Of a stretch of DNA of 64,000 nucleotides, positions 1 through 13,265 are shown piece by piece. Source of the stretch: Oryzias latipes. Its lineage: Eukaryota > Chordata > Actinopteri > Beloniformes > Adrianichthyidae. Within the stretch, counting starts at the first letter, position 1. Each line of letters begins with the position of its first letter. Location of the stretch: assembly GCF_002234675.1 (NCBI RefSeq), contig NC_019859.2:3999240-4063239 (forward strand), read 5' to 3'. The notes below the pieces were generated by a model, which was not told the DNA's origin, made no database searches, and saw nothing but the letters and a program-made list of their open reading frames with translations. The translations under genes and the position numbers were made by a program.

Positions 1-143
1 AAAAATAATGAGAAAAGAAAGGTTTCTGCAGCTGCTGAACATTAAAGCTCTGAAGGAATTTGTGGTAGTTGAAAAAAAAACATGTTAAACAACAAGAAGT
101 CTGATATGTTTGCTCTAACAGAATATAAGCAGCCGGTTCCTAC

Positions 144-3100
144 GTGCTGTATGACATCATCTTCACTCTGAAACTGGTTTCTGGTTGTCGTCCTTGGCAA
201 TCCCATCGGACAGTAATTTTCAAATTTTCACAGCTCACCACCACATTTTCCGGACATGGAGCTGTAAAAAGAAAAGAAAAAAAGGGACAAAATATTCATT
301 TTAGTTCAACAAATACAAACTGAGAACAAGAAAAGAGAGTGAATCCTCAGCCAGTAAGGACAGTTTCATATGGGAACAACAAAACAACATCCTGTGTAGT
401 TTACAGACCAACGCTGACATGCAGTCTTGAAGATATGCGAGACTCTATACTTTGCAAATGTAAAGCTGATCTAGAACCAATTAGGACATTTTTGTGTCTT
501 TAAATATCATTTTCTAAACTAAAAATGAAAAAGTCAAGTAACACAAACATTATAGAAATAAATCAGAAAGGACATATTTTTTGAATATGCTCAAATATTA
601 CTTAAACTATAGAATTTTTTTCCCCACAAATATTAACTGTTTTAATATTTGAGTAAATATAACTGGACAGTGGCAGCTTTGACTCACAGTGGTTTATGCA
701 GTTGCATTGACTTCCCAAAACAAACATGACTCATTTTTACACTATTGAGTATCTTAAGTAAATACTACTGCATGACAGAAATGCATCTCCCATACCAAAG
801 AGCAGTTTTATTCCTGGAAATGTGTAGAAATGACACAAGTCAGGTGACCGGGAAACAAAACTGCATGCTTTGAGAAGCTGAGACGAAAAAATAGAAAACA
901 AAAAGTTCAAACTTTAAGGGATTGTGCAATACATGGACAACAAGAAATGACGTTGTTTGTGGTAGAACTAAAACTCAAAACTACTTAGCAAGTCTGGGCT
1001 TGCTCCCAAATATTTTACTGATGTTAATAAAATGCCTACACAGGAGAGAAAAAATGTAAGCGAGGATCTGGGATTCAGAGGTTGGCTCAAAGGAAGGAAC
1101 ATGATTTACAAGAGCAGGGGGGTATTCCAGAAAGCAGGTTATGCTACCTCCCACGATAAGTTTGAGGCTAAGGAAGTTGATAACCTCAGCTTTCGGTTCC
1201 AGAAATGGAGGTATGTTTCAGGGTAGGTCAAGTTGCCATGGCAACTCATGCTCTGAACATGACCTGGTCGGGAGCAGGTTTAGTTGAAGGTTAGTTTGTT
1301 TTCAGAGAGGTGAAGCAGCATGGTGTCCATTTGAAGATGATTTAGTGGATGAAGAAGCTCAGATAATACTTTTTCCATCGTGAGGGGGTGATAAGACCAC
1401 ATATGGATGTTGAAAAATTCAACTTTTTTACTTTGATCTAACTTAATTATTTGCTTCAGTTAAGATAAATTATTTTTTGTTAGGTCACCTTAAAAATAAC
1501 ACATAGTTTCAGACAATTATTTTCCTTTCATTCAAATTAATTCAATTAAGTAGGTGTAACTTTGGTGCTGCTGTTAGATCGGCACCGCAAGGTATTCTGG
1601 GATATCATTCCCCTTTGCCTGTCTGGACGGATTTGGGTTTAAGTGTGGGTTTTTGACAAAATGTGTTTAGTTGTTTAACTGTTTTAGCTGTTTTACTGTG
1701 TTTTGCCGAGTTATTTTGTCCTACTATGCTTACGTCTCTGCACCATAAATGAGAGTGAAGGAGAGGATGATGAGTTTATATAGCACCCCTACCACCTTCA
1801 CATGTTATGACAGTGACGGAAAATTCTTTAATGAATTTTGCACTCCGTGCATTTTTTCCCCCCGTCCTTTTAATTATTATAAAAATGAGTATATCTCCCG
1901 GCTCAAACTTAGACATATGAGAGCTCAAGAATCATAATTATTTAAGATGGAAAAAACATTAATTGAATTGGAGTAATATTACATTTAGTTAAATAAATAT
2001 GTAAATTTGAGTTGTAAAAACAATTACTGAGTTTTATAGACGTAAGAAATTAGGTTGAATAAATTTAACTCAATTACTTGTTACCAATAGAAGTATTTCA
2101 TTTAAGGTGGCAAAATTGGATAAGTTATACATATATGCGTCACATGAAAATGGAAATAAGATCAGAAACTCGTGCGTTTACTTTGTCTGTTCTTCTACTA
2201 CAAGCAGAAACTCTTTCTTTTGATGATGATGCAGCAGTATTACTTTTTTGATGGACGTATAATCTTCATACGCTGTCATTAAAATCTCAGACTCGTCTCA
2301 CTGAAGTACAGCGCTTTCTTTTTTTTTCACCACGCGTTTCCATGGTGACACCGTAAATCGGCGATCCATTGAGAATGTCTTTATGTACTTGCTGTGCACG
2401 CGCCTTAACCCAGGGTTACCAAGTCGAGCGTAATTACGCTAACTCATATCGGTCTTTTGGAACCGACATACCCAGAGTAAGCAAGTTCAGGCGGATTTCA
2501 GCCAGAGTTCAGGCTTAAAGTCAGGCTAATTTAAACATGCTTCCTGGAATACCCCCCTGGTGTTAGGACCAAAGGGGCAAAACATAATAGGTTCTCAGGC
2601 TCTGACCCTGGATCCCCCTTTTTTTTATTGTAATTATAAGCTGTTGGATTGAAATCCTGAGGCCCTTTTGTCCATAAAATGCAACAATTGGTGAAATATA
2701 ATGAAGACACTAGCAATTTAAAAAATGGAAAGTGAAGATTGTCGTTTGTTGGCCAACACTCGAAGAAAGTGATCAACTGATTTGGTTAATGTCACGTCAC
2801 CTGAATTATTACAGCTTCACGCCTTGATGGAACTCCGCTTAAGACGAGGGGCGACACAGGCGGCGCCAACAACAGACGCTGCTCTGAAGCGATAATGGCA
2901 TCACCATAACCAAAGCATTCCCAGTGGTCTTTTAATTATGATTATACCATTTTAGCCACAAAAAAACGGTGTAGTTTTCTAGAACATGGTTTCTGCAGAG
3001 CGGCAGGAGTTTGTTAGAAATTCACCTCTGCTTTGTGGGCGGGACTGTTCAGAGTAACCCCACCCCTCCCCCTTCTTGTCCTTGTAGCTGAGAGCTCTCT

Positions 3101-6100
3101 GTTCTCACCCGCTAGCTTACAGCCCCTCACACCCCAACCTAACATTAGCGGTGCAACAAAAAATGTGAGCAATATTGGAGCCGTTCAGCCGTACAGTTTT
3201 GAGCCAGATTCCAGCTCAGACGAGGAAAAAACGAAGACGGACATGGATCTTGTCCAGGGGTGGCCGACCCTGGTCCTCAAGAGCCGAGCTCCACCCTGCC
3301 CTTTTTCCATTTCAAGCATTTCCACCTCCTGATTGAGTGAGCACCTGATTTAGGTTGTCAGCCTCAAGTAGTGAAGGGAGAGCTGGAAAACAGGCAGGGT
3401 TAAGCCTTTTGGAGGACCAGGTTTTGCCAGCCTAGATCGAGTCATCTACAAGTGGACACATCAGAACGGAGCAGAGCAGGGAGCTTGTGGCCCGCCCAGT
3501 GTATTTTCTACATCAGAAATACATTCTTTTTCACACTGCATTTTTTTGATCCAGATTATCAAGATTTCAACAAAGAAATGCTCAGAAATGCAATTTTAAG
3601 CCTAATTTTATGTATAAAAGGTCACTTCCTGGAAGATACCACAACACCACGGGGGCTTAGCGCAGCTGTACTTTGCAACTTCATTTACTGCAAAAAGCGT
3701 AAATATTGTGAAATACAATTCCTGATCATGCCCCAAAATTAAATAAAAAACAGTGATGGACGTCTCTGAGGATATCAAGAAGTCGCTTGACTTCCTGCTG
3801 GAGGAAGTTAGAGCCATATATGTCCTCCATCGTCAGAAAAATGCTACGAGAACATGCTAAAAACACCAAAAACATGATTTACATGTGAAAGCATGTTACT
3901 AATTCATAACAAACCATTTAATCCAGGACTCCATCTAATTTAGAATCACCTTGAACGAAAAAAAACCAGAAGATTTTCTTTTCTTTTTTCTTAGATTAGG
4001 AGATGAATTCAGGTCTGAAGGGGTTACTAGACTTCTTTTCTCTTCACATGGCAGTTTGTTCAAGCAAACTTTTTTTCTATCTGTATCTATGTCATAACAG
4101 ACCCATCCTGATTTTTTTTTTTTACCCCCATCCGCTTCTTCCCTGTTTCAACAAAACTAACTCACCTCAATCAGATACGGGCGTGTGGGGCTGGGACACA
4201 TGCATGTGTGACAGCTTTACGTGACTGCTCGTCAACACATGAAGGGGGGGGCGGTCCACGGTTCAACTGTATTCCATCAGAGTCACAGCGCTACCTTTCA
4301 ACTCTGAGCCTCTTAATCCAGTAAATCCTATTTTAAGGGCTTTAATTACGCTATTATGTTTGACACTTGGCAGCAAACACACATTCAAATCCACCCACAT
4401 CATTTTAGGGAAGTGAAAAAAATAGAAATATTTAGATCTAAACACAACAAACATGTGCCTTTTTGTGGATGATATGCACTTTTACGTTTAAAACTATCAT
4501 GTTTTAAAGTGCTGTGCAGTTTTGTGCTTCCATTGGTAAGCAGTGAACCGGCAAATCTTCAGCAAAATGTCATTGTTCTCAAGTTTAGAGCTTTTTAACT
4601 AAAAACAAAAAAAATTCCGTTGTCATGCTATTTGTCAATGAATGTTCCAAAATTTGCCCCAAAAGCATGTAAAATTAAAAAAAAATCAACTGAAGAGCAG
4701 TTTTTATCCATTTTTCAATAATTCCTTTAAACATCTATAAATAGGGTTGTAACGGTTCATTTTAGCGAATTTCCGGTTTAATTTCAAGGTGGTTATTTTA
4801 AAGTTCAATGAAAGTTTTCAAGTTAGACTGGCATTAGCTGTCTTTCTTTAGGAAACAAAAACCTAGATTTATGTCGTAAGAACAAGTTCTAGTTTTAGAT
4901 CTTATGAGGATTTATTTAGATAGGTCATATTGTTCCAAGTTTCTCATTTTGCCATAAAATGAGTCACATCCAATTTTATACTAGTTTTTTGTCACCGTAG
5001 TCAAAATGAAGTACCATTAGGTACAAAAAAACTCAAAAAATACAAACTATTTGATTAGAACTTGCACAAAAAAAAACTATTATGGGCTGTATAAGTCAAA
5101 ATGGGTTGCTGCACAAACATATGACTTTACTACTTTCTTCCTTAAAAAAATAGAAAGAAATAGAAATAGAAAGAAAGAAAAAAAGATCACAAATCTGGTT
5201 TTCTGATCCAAATAAACAGTAGGATATGAAAGTGAAGGTTTTTAGTATATTTAAGGTAAGACAATCTTACCTTTAAGAAATACAATGGAGTTTTATGACC
5301 AGTTTACAAACACATTTTTTTATTACGACTTTAAAGTCGTAAAGTTACGCGAAAAAAATTATAACTACCAAATTAATAGAATAAAGTCGTAAATTTATTA
5401 CTTTAATGCTTGTAATTTTACTTTTTTTTGGTGGCCCTAAAGAAAAAAGCGTTAACAGAGAGAAAAGAAAAAGAAACTTTCGAGCCCTTAACGGCGTACG
5501 ATGGAATTAGAATTCATTACGTGAAAGCTGAGACCAAACAGGGTTGATGGAGTTTATGATCATCCAACACAGACGTGTTGAAATATTTTACAATTCTCTT
5601 GGGACTCATCACAGCGGGACGCTTAAAGGCACGAAAGCTTTCTTTAAATATAAATAACACAATGCATAAAAAAAGAAAACCATACACAACCATTCACTGG
5701 GTTTCAGATTTGATTTGATTTCTATTTATTTCAAGCATTAATTGTAGTCAATGGCAAAAAAAACTCATGACAGAAATGATAAAATGCATAGATTAAAAAT
5801 AAGACACTTAAGTGACATTTGCTTAATTAAATATATAGTAATCATTAACTAAAGTCAAGTTTAGCTTGATTTATTGCTTGAGAAGAAGTGGGAAGAAGTG
5901 ATTTTATGTAATCCCACCCATACTGTGTTAATTCATTTGATAGTTTTCTATAGTTTTCGTAATCGGTTCTGATCAGACAGATTCTATTCAAATAACAAAA
6001 TCCTTACAGATTATTCATTTTCTTCAGAAAACATTCATTCATGATTTCAGTAAACAGCAATGTGAATCACACACCATGTAACAGATATGTAATACTTATT

Positions 6101-9100
6101 GATTGTAATCAGAATACAATTTCATTGAATCTAGATATCATATTTGCAACACATTGCAGATCAAGTTATCAAGTAACAAAAATCAAGTGCTTATCCTCAA
6201 AAAGAATTCTTAGTTCTTTTCATTAATGATTCACACTTTAGGTAACCAAAGTGTAATATTCATTGGTTATCATTACAATGCCATTATTAAATTAGATTCA
6301 GTTAGATTATCAGATTTAGGCTTGATCAGCTGCAGATAAACCCTGGTGCATGAAATGACTTTGAATAGGAGAGCACACACAGCGCCCTTCAGACCGGTCG
6401 GTGCGCTTCCACTGGTCTGCTTCAGGCAAACACAAAAACAACTGAAAAACTGCACGTATGAAGTAAAACTACAATTACACAGAGACGGTTCAGCACGCGC
6501 TGAAACCCCCTCGGCGTCAGGAAAAAAAAGAGGCAGTAATATCCCTTTAATCAATAGAGCTCTTATAATCGTGCAAGAAGAAATAAAAATGTTCTTGTAA
6601 GGTTTGTTATTCGTTTGGAAAACAGGTTGCTTTAGAAATCAAAGTAAAGCAGCCCGATACATGCAGCTTTAAAAAGATTGCAGAGGTCAAACTCTAACTT
6701 TTAGACCTTTTACCTTTATGATCAATAATGACAGCATAAAAAAGGACTTACATTTGTTTTTTATGATCCTCTGAAACTGAGATGGTACAAAGGCATCAAG
6801 ATCTGACCTTTAATTCACAAGTACTGTAAACTCTTTAAAAACAAAAACAAAAGCTGACCTTATAGAAATGGTTTCATGCAACTTTCTGCTTTTTATGTGA
6901 AACTTTAGATCAAATCTGAAATATATTTGTTTATTTTGTTTTTTTGTGTGCGTCTGTCCATTGAATTCATCCCATCCAGCAAAAACAGACACTAAAGGTA
7001 CAATTTGATCCTAAAATTGGGTTTCAGAGTTGAATTGGATGAATCATGTGTGTGGTTTTTTTCACTTTATAAAAGCAGAGTGCAGAGAACCTTTTATAGG
7101 AGTTTTATTTCAATTCTGCTTCAATAAAAGCTGCTCTGGTCTCAGCTTTGGACCTTGGACCTTTTACAGAGCGTCTAGAATGGAGAAGCATCTGTGGTTT
7201 GATTCCCACTGACCAGTAAAACCAGTAAATCAATTCAAATTTCTAATATCGTAGCATTTTGAAACATTTAATCTTTTTTTTGGTTGAGTAATTTCGAAAC
7301 AAAATCTTAAAAACTAAACCTATAACTTTCTTGGGCTTTGCTGGGTTGGAAGGGTTAAAGAAAAACTAATGAGATTGAGAACAAGGTTCTGGATTAGTCA
7401 TCGTCACAACCATAAAGTTTGTAGTTGCCGATTAGACGACAGCAAACAGAGAAACTGAGGAGTGGCATCATCCGTCTGTCACTCGCACATGTCCCTGCAG
7501 ATCCTTGAGGTACAAAAATGTGCTGTCATTTACCAGGAGAAAAAGAGACTGCAGGTGCCCAGAGAAAAGATCAGTCTGTAGGTATTGCATTAAGGTTGTA
7601 AAGGAGATTTTGTATAATCAATTCTGAGCACAGCTTTTCAACAGTAAAGTCATCACATTTGGAGTTTTATGAGTAAATGTGGTTTATTATGTGGACAGTG
7701 AATTCACGTCCAACGCCTCTGTTTTGGGCGCACGTCAAATTTGCTCCTGGTCCAAAAAATGCCAATTTAGGATTGATGCTCCCGTCCCTTGTGGGAGGAG
7801 CTACCATCAAAAATTTCAGCCTCATCGCTACAAGGAGGCATTGGAATTGTATCTCAATGGATAGAACACACAGATGATGTAGAGAGATCAAGTTTATGGA
7901 TTGTGAGGAGTGCTACAATGTCATCACGTCTCCATGCCTGGGTTCATGAGATCATTCAGAGACTCGCCCGGTACGGTGAGCTTCACCATCTACTGCCGGA
8001 GCTGCAGCTGAACGACGGCGCTTTCAGCGGTACTTCCATCTCTGTGACCCAGTTTGACGACTTGCTGTCACACACAAAAAAAATTACAGGACCTTTTTAT
8101 TATTGTCTCTAGACAAATAAGAAAAAAATCATAAAGTTCAGGAGAAGAACGATCAGATTCTCCTCCATGTTGGTTTTGGACTCCGCCCGCAGATCACAAC
8201 AACAACTCCTCACTACCAAAGCAGAGTTCCTGATTGGTTGAATCCAAATTTCAGATAGTTGAAATCTGGAAACATCACGTCATCAGAGTTTTCACCGCGC
8301 TGCTGCCAGACCGCCATGTCTGGCGCTCAAAAAGTTCCACATTACCTCCGATTGCGTCTGTACAATGACTTAACACTGAAACGGGATGCCCCTGCTGCAT
8401 GAATCGCGTTTGGTTTGAATGAAGAGGAAGAGGAAGATAAGCTCGGTTAAAGGACATTTTTGTCACGAGTCAAAATGGCGCCCTCCATCACCAAAGACCA
8501 TTTTTCATGTTTGAGAATAATGAGGTCAGAATAAGAAAAGGATCTCCTGCACTAAACCCTTTTATCAAATGGAACAGCAGGGAACTCAATGTCCGTTCTA
8601 ACAGGATGAGAATCAGGAGGAAAACAGCAACATTCAGGATTTGTTAGTGAAGCCAAAGTCAAATTACAATCCGGATACGAGACAATCTAGACCGAGGGCC
8701 AATACAATGTTCCCTCACTATATCACGGTTCATCATTCACCTTCTCACTGTTTTCCTGAGTTTCTTAAAAGGAGTTTTGCATCTTTTCTCTAACAGCACA
8801 TTGTGTTCTATGCCCTGATTGGCTGTTGATCAATCAATGTCTGTGCCGTGTCTCCTGTACAGAATCCATTCCGTTTGATAAATCTACAAAAATCTTCGAT
8901 TGCGATAAAATTTGTTTCCTTCTATAATCCTGGACTGATTTTTCTGTGAAGGTCTGAACTTTGAGAGTTTTAACCTGAGAGAAAAGTGTAGAAAGTGTGT
9001 AGTGAAGGGTTTTACAGCCTTCAAACATCTGTAATCGTACAGATTTCACCAATCGCAGGTATTTTTTTTAGAACGCAACTCCAACGATAAACATGCGAAC

Positions 9101-10332
9101 ACTGTGCATCGATCGCAATTGACCGGTCGATCATGCAGGAAATGCAAGTAGGTTGTAGGGCATCACAAAAAAAAGAAAGAAAGACGAACAAGATATATAT
9201 ATATTTTTCCTAAGATATCCGTCAGCTAATTATCATCCTTCCTGTGAAGTACGTCACTTAATTAACAAGCAGATCAGCCAATCGAACATCCTCTGGTACA
9301 TCACTACACGTGTGTGTTCAACTAAACTGAGCGCCACACTCTGCTAGCAGATGTGGAGACTAAATGTGTTTAAGTAAGTCACTCAGAAAGAACCTCAAAC
9401 AGAACGCACACGGAATGTCAACAACTAGGTTCAAATCAAAGCTGTCAAAGGAAGAAAAAAATAGATAAACTTTAATTGTGTCACATATTTGTCTAGATTT
9501 ATCAAATTATGCAAAATAATCGTCTGACTCACTTTAAAATCAGCTTTTCAAAAGATGAGGAAATGATTTTCTTCCTTTCTATCCATCCTTACTGATATGT
9601 ATGTGTTTCTTTTAGTGTTGGTCGTTTCAAAAGTAGATGTCATATTTAAAAAGTGTCAACTGCTTAAAATATTAAGTCTTTGGAAACGGCTTTGATTTAA
9701 ATGTAGAACAAATAACATAACACCAACTCTAAAGCACAGAGGTGGAATCATTATGGTTTGTGGTAGGGGGCTGCATCTAAATGTAGATTTAGTCTAAACC
9801 CCCAAAAAAGGATTCAGAAGTTTAACTTTGATGATTACGGAAGAAGAAAAAAACTCAGAAGATGAGCATTAAGACTATAAAAGAATATTTAAAACTAACG
9901 TAGAATCCGGTATGACGGAAAGACCTGAACCTTTGATAAGATCATTAGTTCGTCTGTAATGCCTCCTGCATGAGCAGAGGGGGTGGGGGAGAGTATCACC
10001 ACTGAAACTGGTTGATTCAGTCCTTCAAAACTGACATTCCTGTCAAAGGAACGCTCCTCCCATCATCAGATGTCACCTTCACTCTGAGGAATACTGTTTT
10101 GAATAGTCTAAAAATATTTGGATCTTCTGATCTACTGAAGATCTTTAGGCTCCGTTTATAATGCGGAGCCAATAAACTCTTAAAGGTTTGTGTTCAAAGG
10201 AAAAATATTTGTGAAAATAAGTTTCAAATAAACCCCAAATTATTTTGGTTAAAGAAAACATGTGTTCTCACCAGCCCAAGACAGTCCCCAATTGATCAGG
10301 AGCGCAGCCGTGAGGGTTCGGAGCAGCAGCAT
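144..10332 (-). CDS. ifngr1: Class II cytokine receptor, interferon-gamma receptor 1-like (5' part; continues off left edge)
   Basis: Two exons are visible. Exon 1 (10332 down to 10272) encodes a 20-residue hydrophobic signal peptide beginning MLLLRTLTAALL and ends with a GTGAGA donor after the first base of a codon. Exon 2 (261 down to 144) follows a pyrimidine-rich TTTTTACAG acceptor, joins in frame, and encodes the start of a fibronectin type III domain: PCPENVVVSCENLKITVRW, then ETSFRVKMMSYS. It ends at a GTAGGA donor in phase 2. The pattern of 'P-NV-VSC-NL--TV-W' followed by 'FRVK' is that of class II cytokine receptors, and IFNGR1 fits best; IL20RA-like receptors were the alternative considered. 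Class II receptors bind interferons or IL-10-family cytokines at the cell surface and signal through JAK/STAT. The remaining ectodomain, membrane segment and JAK-binding tail lie outside the window. An upstream in-frame extension exists, but the ATG at 10332 starts the signal peptide. The 10-kb intron 1 holds mobile-element debris. Family call is firm; the exact orthologue is inferred partly from the SMIM28-like neighbour. Confidence 0.7.
1115..2559. mobile_element. Non-autonomous DNA transposon, probably PIF/Harbinger-derived
   Basis: The ends are inverted repeats: the left end reads CAGGGGGGTATTCCAG and the right end, read on the minus strand, begins CAGGGGGGTATTCCAG, giving about 1.45 kb between them. 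Inside, near 1320-1440, a broken plus-strand reading frame gives 'PFEDDLVDEEAQIIL' and, after a one-base shift, 'VIRPHMDV', which resembles the N-terminal part of HARBI1/Harbinger nucleases. No clean target-site duplication was found, so the superfamily call is tentative. Confidence 0.5.
3255..3433. mobile_element. Short hAT-like MITE
   Basis: Begins CAGGGGTGGCCGACCCTGG and ends with an imperfect inverted copy (about 3411-3433, containing GGACCAGG and GCCAGCCT). The CAGGGGTGG start is the usual terminus of fish hAT MITEs such as those at 43928 and 57694. The flanking 8-mers match only partly, so the boundaries are approximate. Confidence 0.4.
7930..8100 (+). pseudogene. Decayed PIF/Harbinger transposase fragment
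   Basis: Plus-strand frames give 'HHLLPELQLNDGAF', then 'FQRYF' in a shifted frame, then 'TQFDDLLS' back in the first frame. This order (L-ELxLDDxxFQRYF...QFDDLL) is the start of Harbinger-family nucleases. At least two frame changes within 60 bases show that it is dead. The rest of the nuclease is not recognisable. It lies in the receptor's intron 1. Confidence 0.5.
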
Positions 10333-13119
10333 GGTGAGGTTCTCCAGGTTCTCCTTGGTTCCATACGCAGGTTCCTCCTCAGGCGCCAAACTGAGGATCC
10401 GACCGTCTCCTTTTGCCGGGAATCCGGCTGTTCCTCGCAGCTGAGGCACGAGTTTGAACTTGGGTCAGCGCCGTCATTCAAGCCGTGCCCACAGAAAAAT
10501 GAGCGCGTCAAGGGAGCGCCTCACCTGGAAAACACCTTAATGACGTCACCGGTTCCGGAGACGGACCGCGTCCTTTCAAATTAAAGGTTTAGCAGTAGCG
10601 TTAAGCCAAAAGAAAAACCCTGCAAACATTATTAATGACAAAATTAAAAGAAAAAAGGTTTAACTGAATGAGATCAATATCAAATGCAGCTAAAGTAAAA
10701 TGTGTTGAACATTTTTATATCCTTTTATTTGAGCAGTTATCCAATAACTTATTTTTCTATTGTTTTTATTTTTTATTTTCCCTTGTTTTCCTCGTTTTTG
10801 GTATGGCTATGGCCCTCTAACTTGTTTTTCAATCTTTTTGTTCCCTTTTTTGATGGAAATTGAATGCAGGCCGTTTTAAAGTAAATAAAAACAGATAAGA
10901 AACTAACTAACAGCAGTTTTATGTGAGCAATTTTACACGTTCAAAACATTGCTTGGGAATTTTATAATGCACATTGAAAACAGTAATTTAAAAAAAACTA
11001 ATAGATGTTATTTTTATTATTCTTCCTTTACGGTTTCTATTTATAGAGTCAAAACAAACAGTTTAGTCTGTTTTTTGAAGATGATTGGATAACTCTTTAT
11101 TCATCTTTTTTTTTCTTATAATTTGAAGAACACTTGAACTTGACAAACATTCCTTTAGAACGTGTTTTATTCATTTCTTGGGTTAGACATTGTTCAGCCT
11201 CATGGTCTGTCCATCCAATTTAGGGTTTCACCTTATGAGCACTTTAATGTGTGTTTTTCTTGTTTGTTTTTTTAGTTTACCGTGTCACACAGCAATAAAC
11301 ATTTGAAACCGTGTCAGTAGATCTTTTTTAGACCAGGTTTTAGTAGATTAAATCTGTTTTTGCTTAAGGGTTGGGACGATTCAGACAAACAAATTCTTTC
11401 CTGATAGTTATCACAACCACTACATCTCGTTGACATTTACTCTGTTGTCACACTGGCCGAACCAGGATAATGATGCGACACACCTTTCTGTTCGGGCATC
11501 CAGATTTCTGCCTTTTTGTTCTATACACACGCCTTTTTATTTATTTATATAATTCTATTTTTGGAAGGTATTTTCTGCACAAACGTTCTGCTATTTGGAA
11601 ACGGCAGCGTGAAGGTTAAAACCCATCTGAACACAGATTTAATCTAGAACAGCCAAAAGAAATTGCCTTTTTTCTTCCATGGAAGTTTTAGGTCAAAAGG
11701 GTTTTATTTATGTCACTGGAAAGCTTTTAGTTTATCACACTTTGAACTGCTTTTGGGTTACAAAGTGTGTTTGCATTTTTTCACTAATAAGAAAGTGAGC
11801 ACATGTTATATTATCACTGCTTTTAAGTGCAAAAGCTGTTTTCACTCAGCAGATACGAGAAAAACTAGTCGTGCTTTAGCATCAGAGTCGGTGTCTCTTC
11901 CTTGTCCGCTCTCACCTGTATGCATTTGTCAGTTTTCCTGTCTTGCAGCTCGCCACGTGAGCAGAAACCACAGCTGCTTCTCACAGTAATCCCGGCTCCA
12001 CAAATCCTCCCATCCCTGAACGGAGCGATGAGTTGGTTCCAGACAGATTTTCAGGCACACAGCTGGGTTGTCATCCTCTAAGTAGGTCTTTAATCAGCAT
12101 TGCTGTCAGCATCTCCATGAGCAACATCTGGAGCTGGTGCAGAAATGTGTCATTTAGAGACAGAGACACACAATAACAAAGGAATACAGCCACCGATGTG
12201 ACATTTTAGCTGGTGAAGCATCTTTTTGGTTAATAAATGAAACAAATGAATGTTAAAAAGAAAGCAAATTAAATCTGCATTAGACCTGCAAAATGAAACA
12301 AAATTATTGTTTTTATAATTTTCCATCTTGTAGCTCTCTAGAAACTATAAGAGAAATGCACATTAGAGATTCCGTAGTTAAAACTAACCCAAGTTTGGTT
12401 GTATTTAACCAAACTCCAAGGTCAAAAAGGGACTAACTATATTTGTTGATTTTGAACTCAGGAAAAGAAAAAGAAAATGGAGAAAAAAACATAAATTGGG
12501 TTTAAATGAAACCGCTACACCCAAAAAGTAAGTATTTTTTGAAAAGGTAACCCAAAAATATGTACCAACATGAAAAGTTGGAGTTTTAAGAGTGAATGAG
12601 TGTCCTAAAGCAGCAATGGAATTGTTTGGATCAAGATCTTAAATTAATTAATAGTGAGGTAAAAAATTTCAGGAACTGTTAAAATGTACAAAAAATATGT
12701 TAACACTAGTGAAATTCAATTTCGCAACAGTAAATATGTGTGGGATTTTGTATGTGTAAATGTATATACAGTATGTTTATGAATGTGTATATAAGAATAT
12801 GTATTTAGATATTTTGATTTTTGTGGCATATTTGATGGCTATCCTTCTTGGCTTTGTCAAGAAGGATAAACCTTCTATTAATAAGAATGGTGGTCTCAGG
12901 TTTATTCTTCCATCCATCTATGGCAGTGTTTTGAAACATACACAAATCAAACCAGTTCCACCTGGGTCGTTAATTGCTGAAAAGGATGACCAGTTTGGGG
13001 AGGGAGTCACTGGCTCCCCAACCCTCATCTGAAGACAAAAGACAAACTCTTAACGACCCGAAACCATGTAGGCTAAGTTGACAATACCATCCAGTTTCAG
13101 GTCTGACTTCTCCCCCATG

Positions 13120-13265
13120 AGCGCATATATACCAGCTCTTCGACCAGCTAATTGAGAATTGACAAAGCCTCTTTGATAAGAGGTGAAACGTCTTCTAACT
13201 TTAAAACCAAGTCCAGATGACATCCCCTAAACCTACTACAATGGAACCCACCTGGATGAATGAGA
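13120..13265 (+). mobile_element. Possible Penelope-like element 3' tail
   Basis: The sequence around 13170-13220 contains 'GAGGTGAAACGTCTTC' followed by 'AAACCAAGTCCAGATGAC', a phrase typical of the end of fish retroelements that carry a GIY-YIG nuclease. There is no open frame of useful length. Recognition is by family pattern only and is weak. Confidence 0.3.

Larger units (their letters stand above)
262..10271 (-). other. Intron 1 of the cytokine receptor gene
   Basis: About 10 kb of AT-rich sequence between the signal-peptide exon and the first FN3 exon. It contains a Harbinger-like element (1115-2559), a short hAT-like MITE (3255-3433) and a decayed Harbinger transposase piece (about 7930-8100), annotated separately. 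The stretch around 2940-3520 shares blocks with 22900-23040 (for example the 'GTTAGAAATT' neighbourhood and 'GGGAGCTTGTGG'), so it is a dispersed repeat. No other coding sequence could be supported. Confidence 0.6.

Noticed and set aside
7667-7891. Overlapping open frames on both strands near 7.7-7.9 kb
   Set aside because: No family resemblance; they sit beside the decayed Harbinger fragment in an intron.
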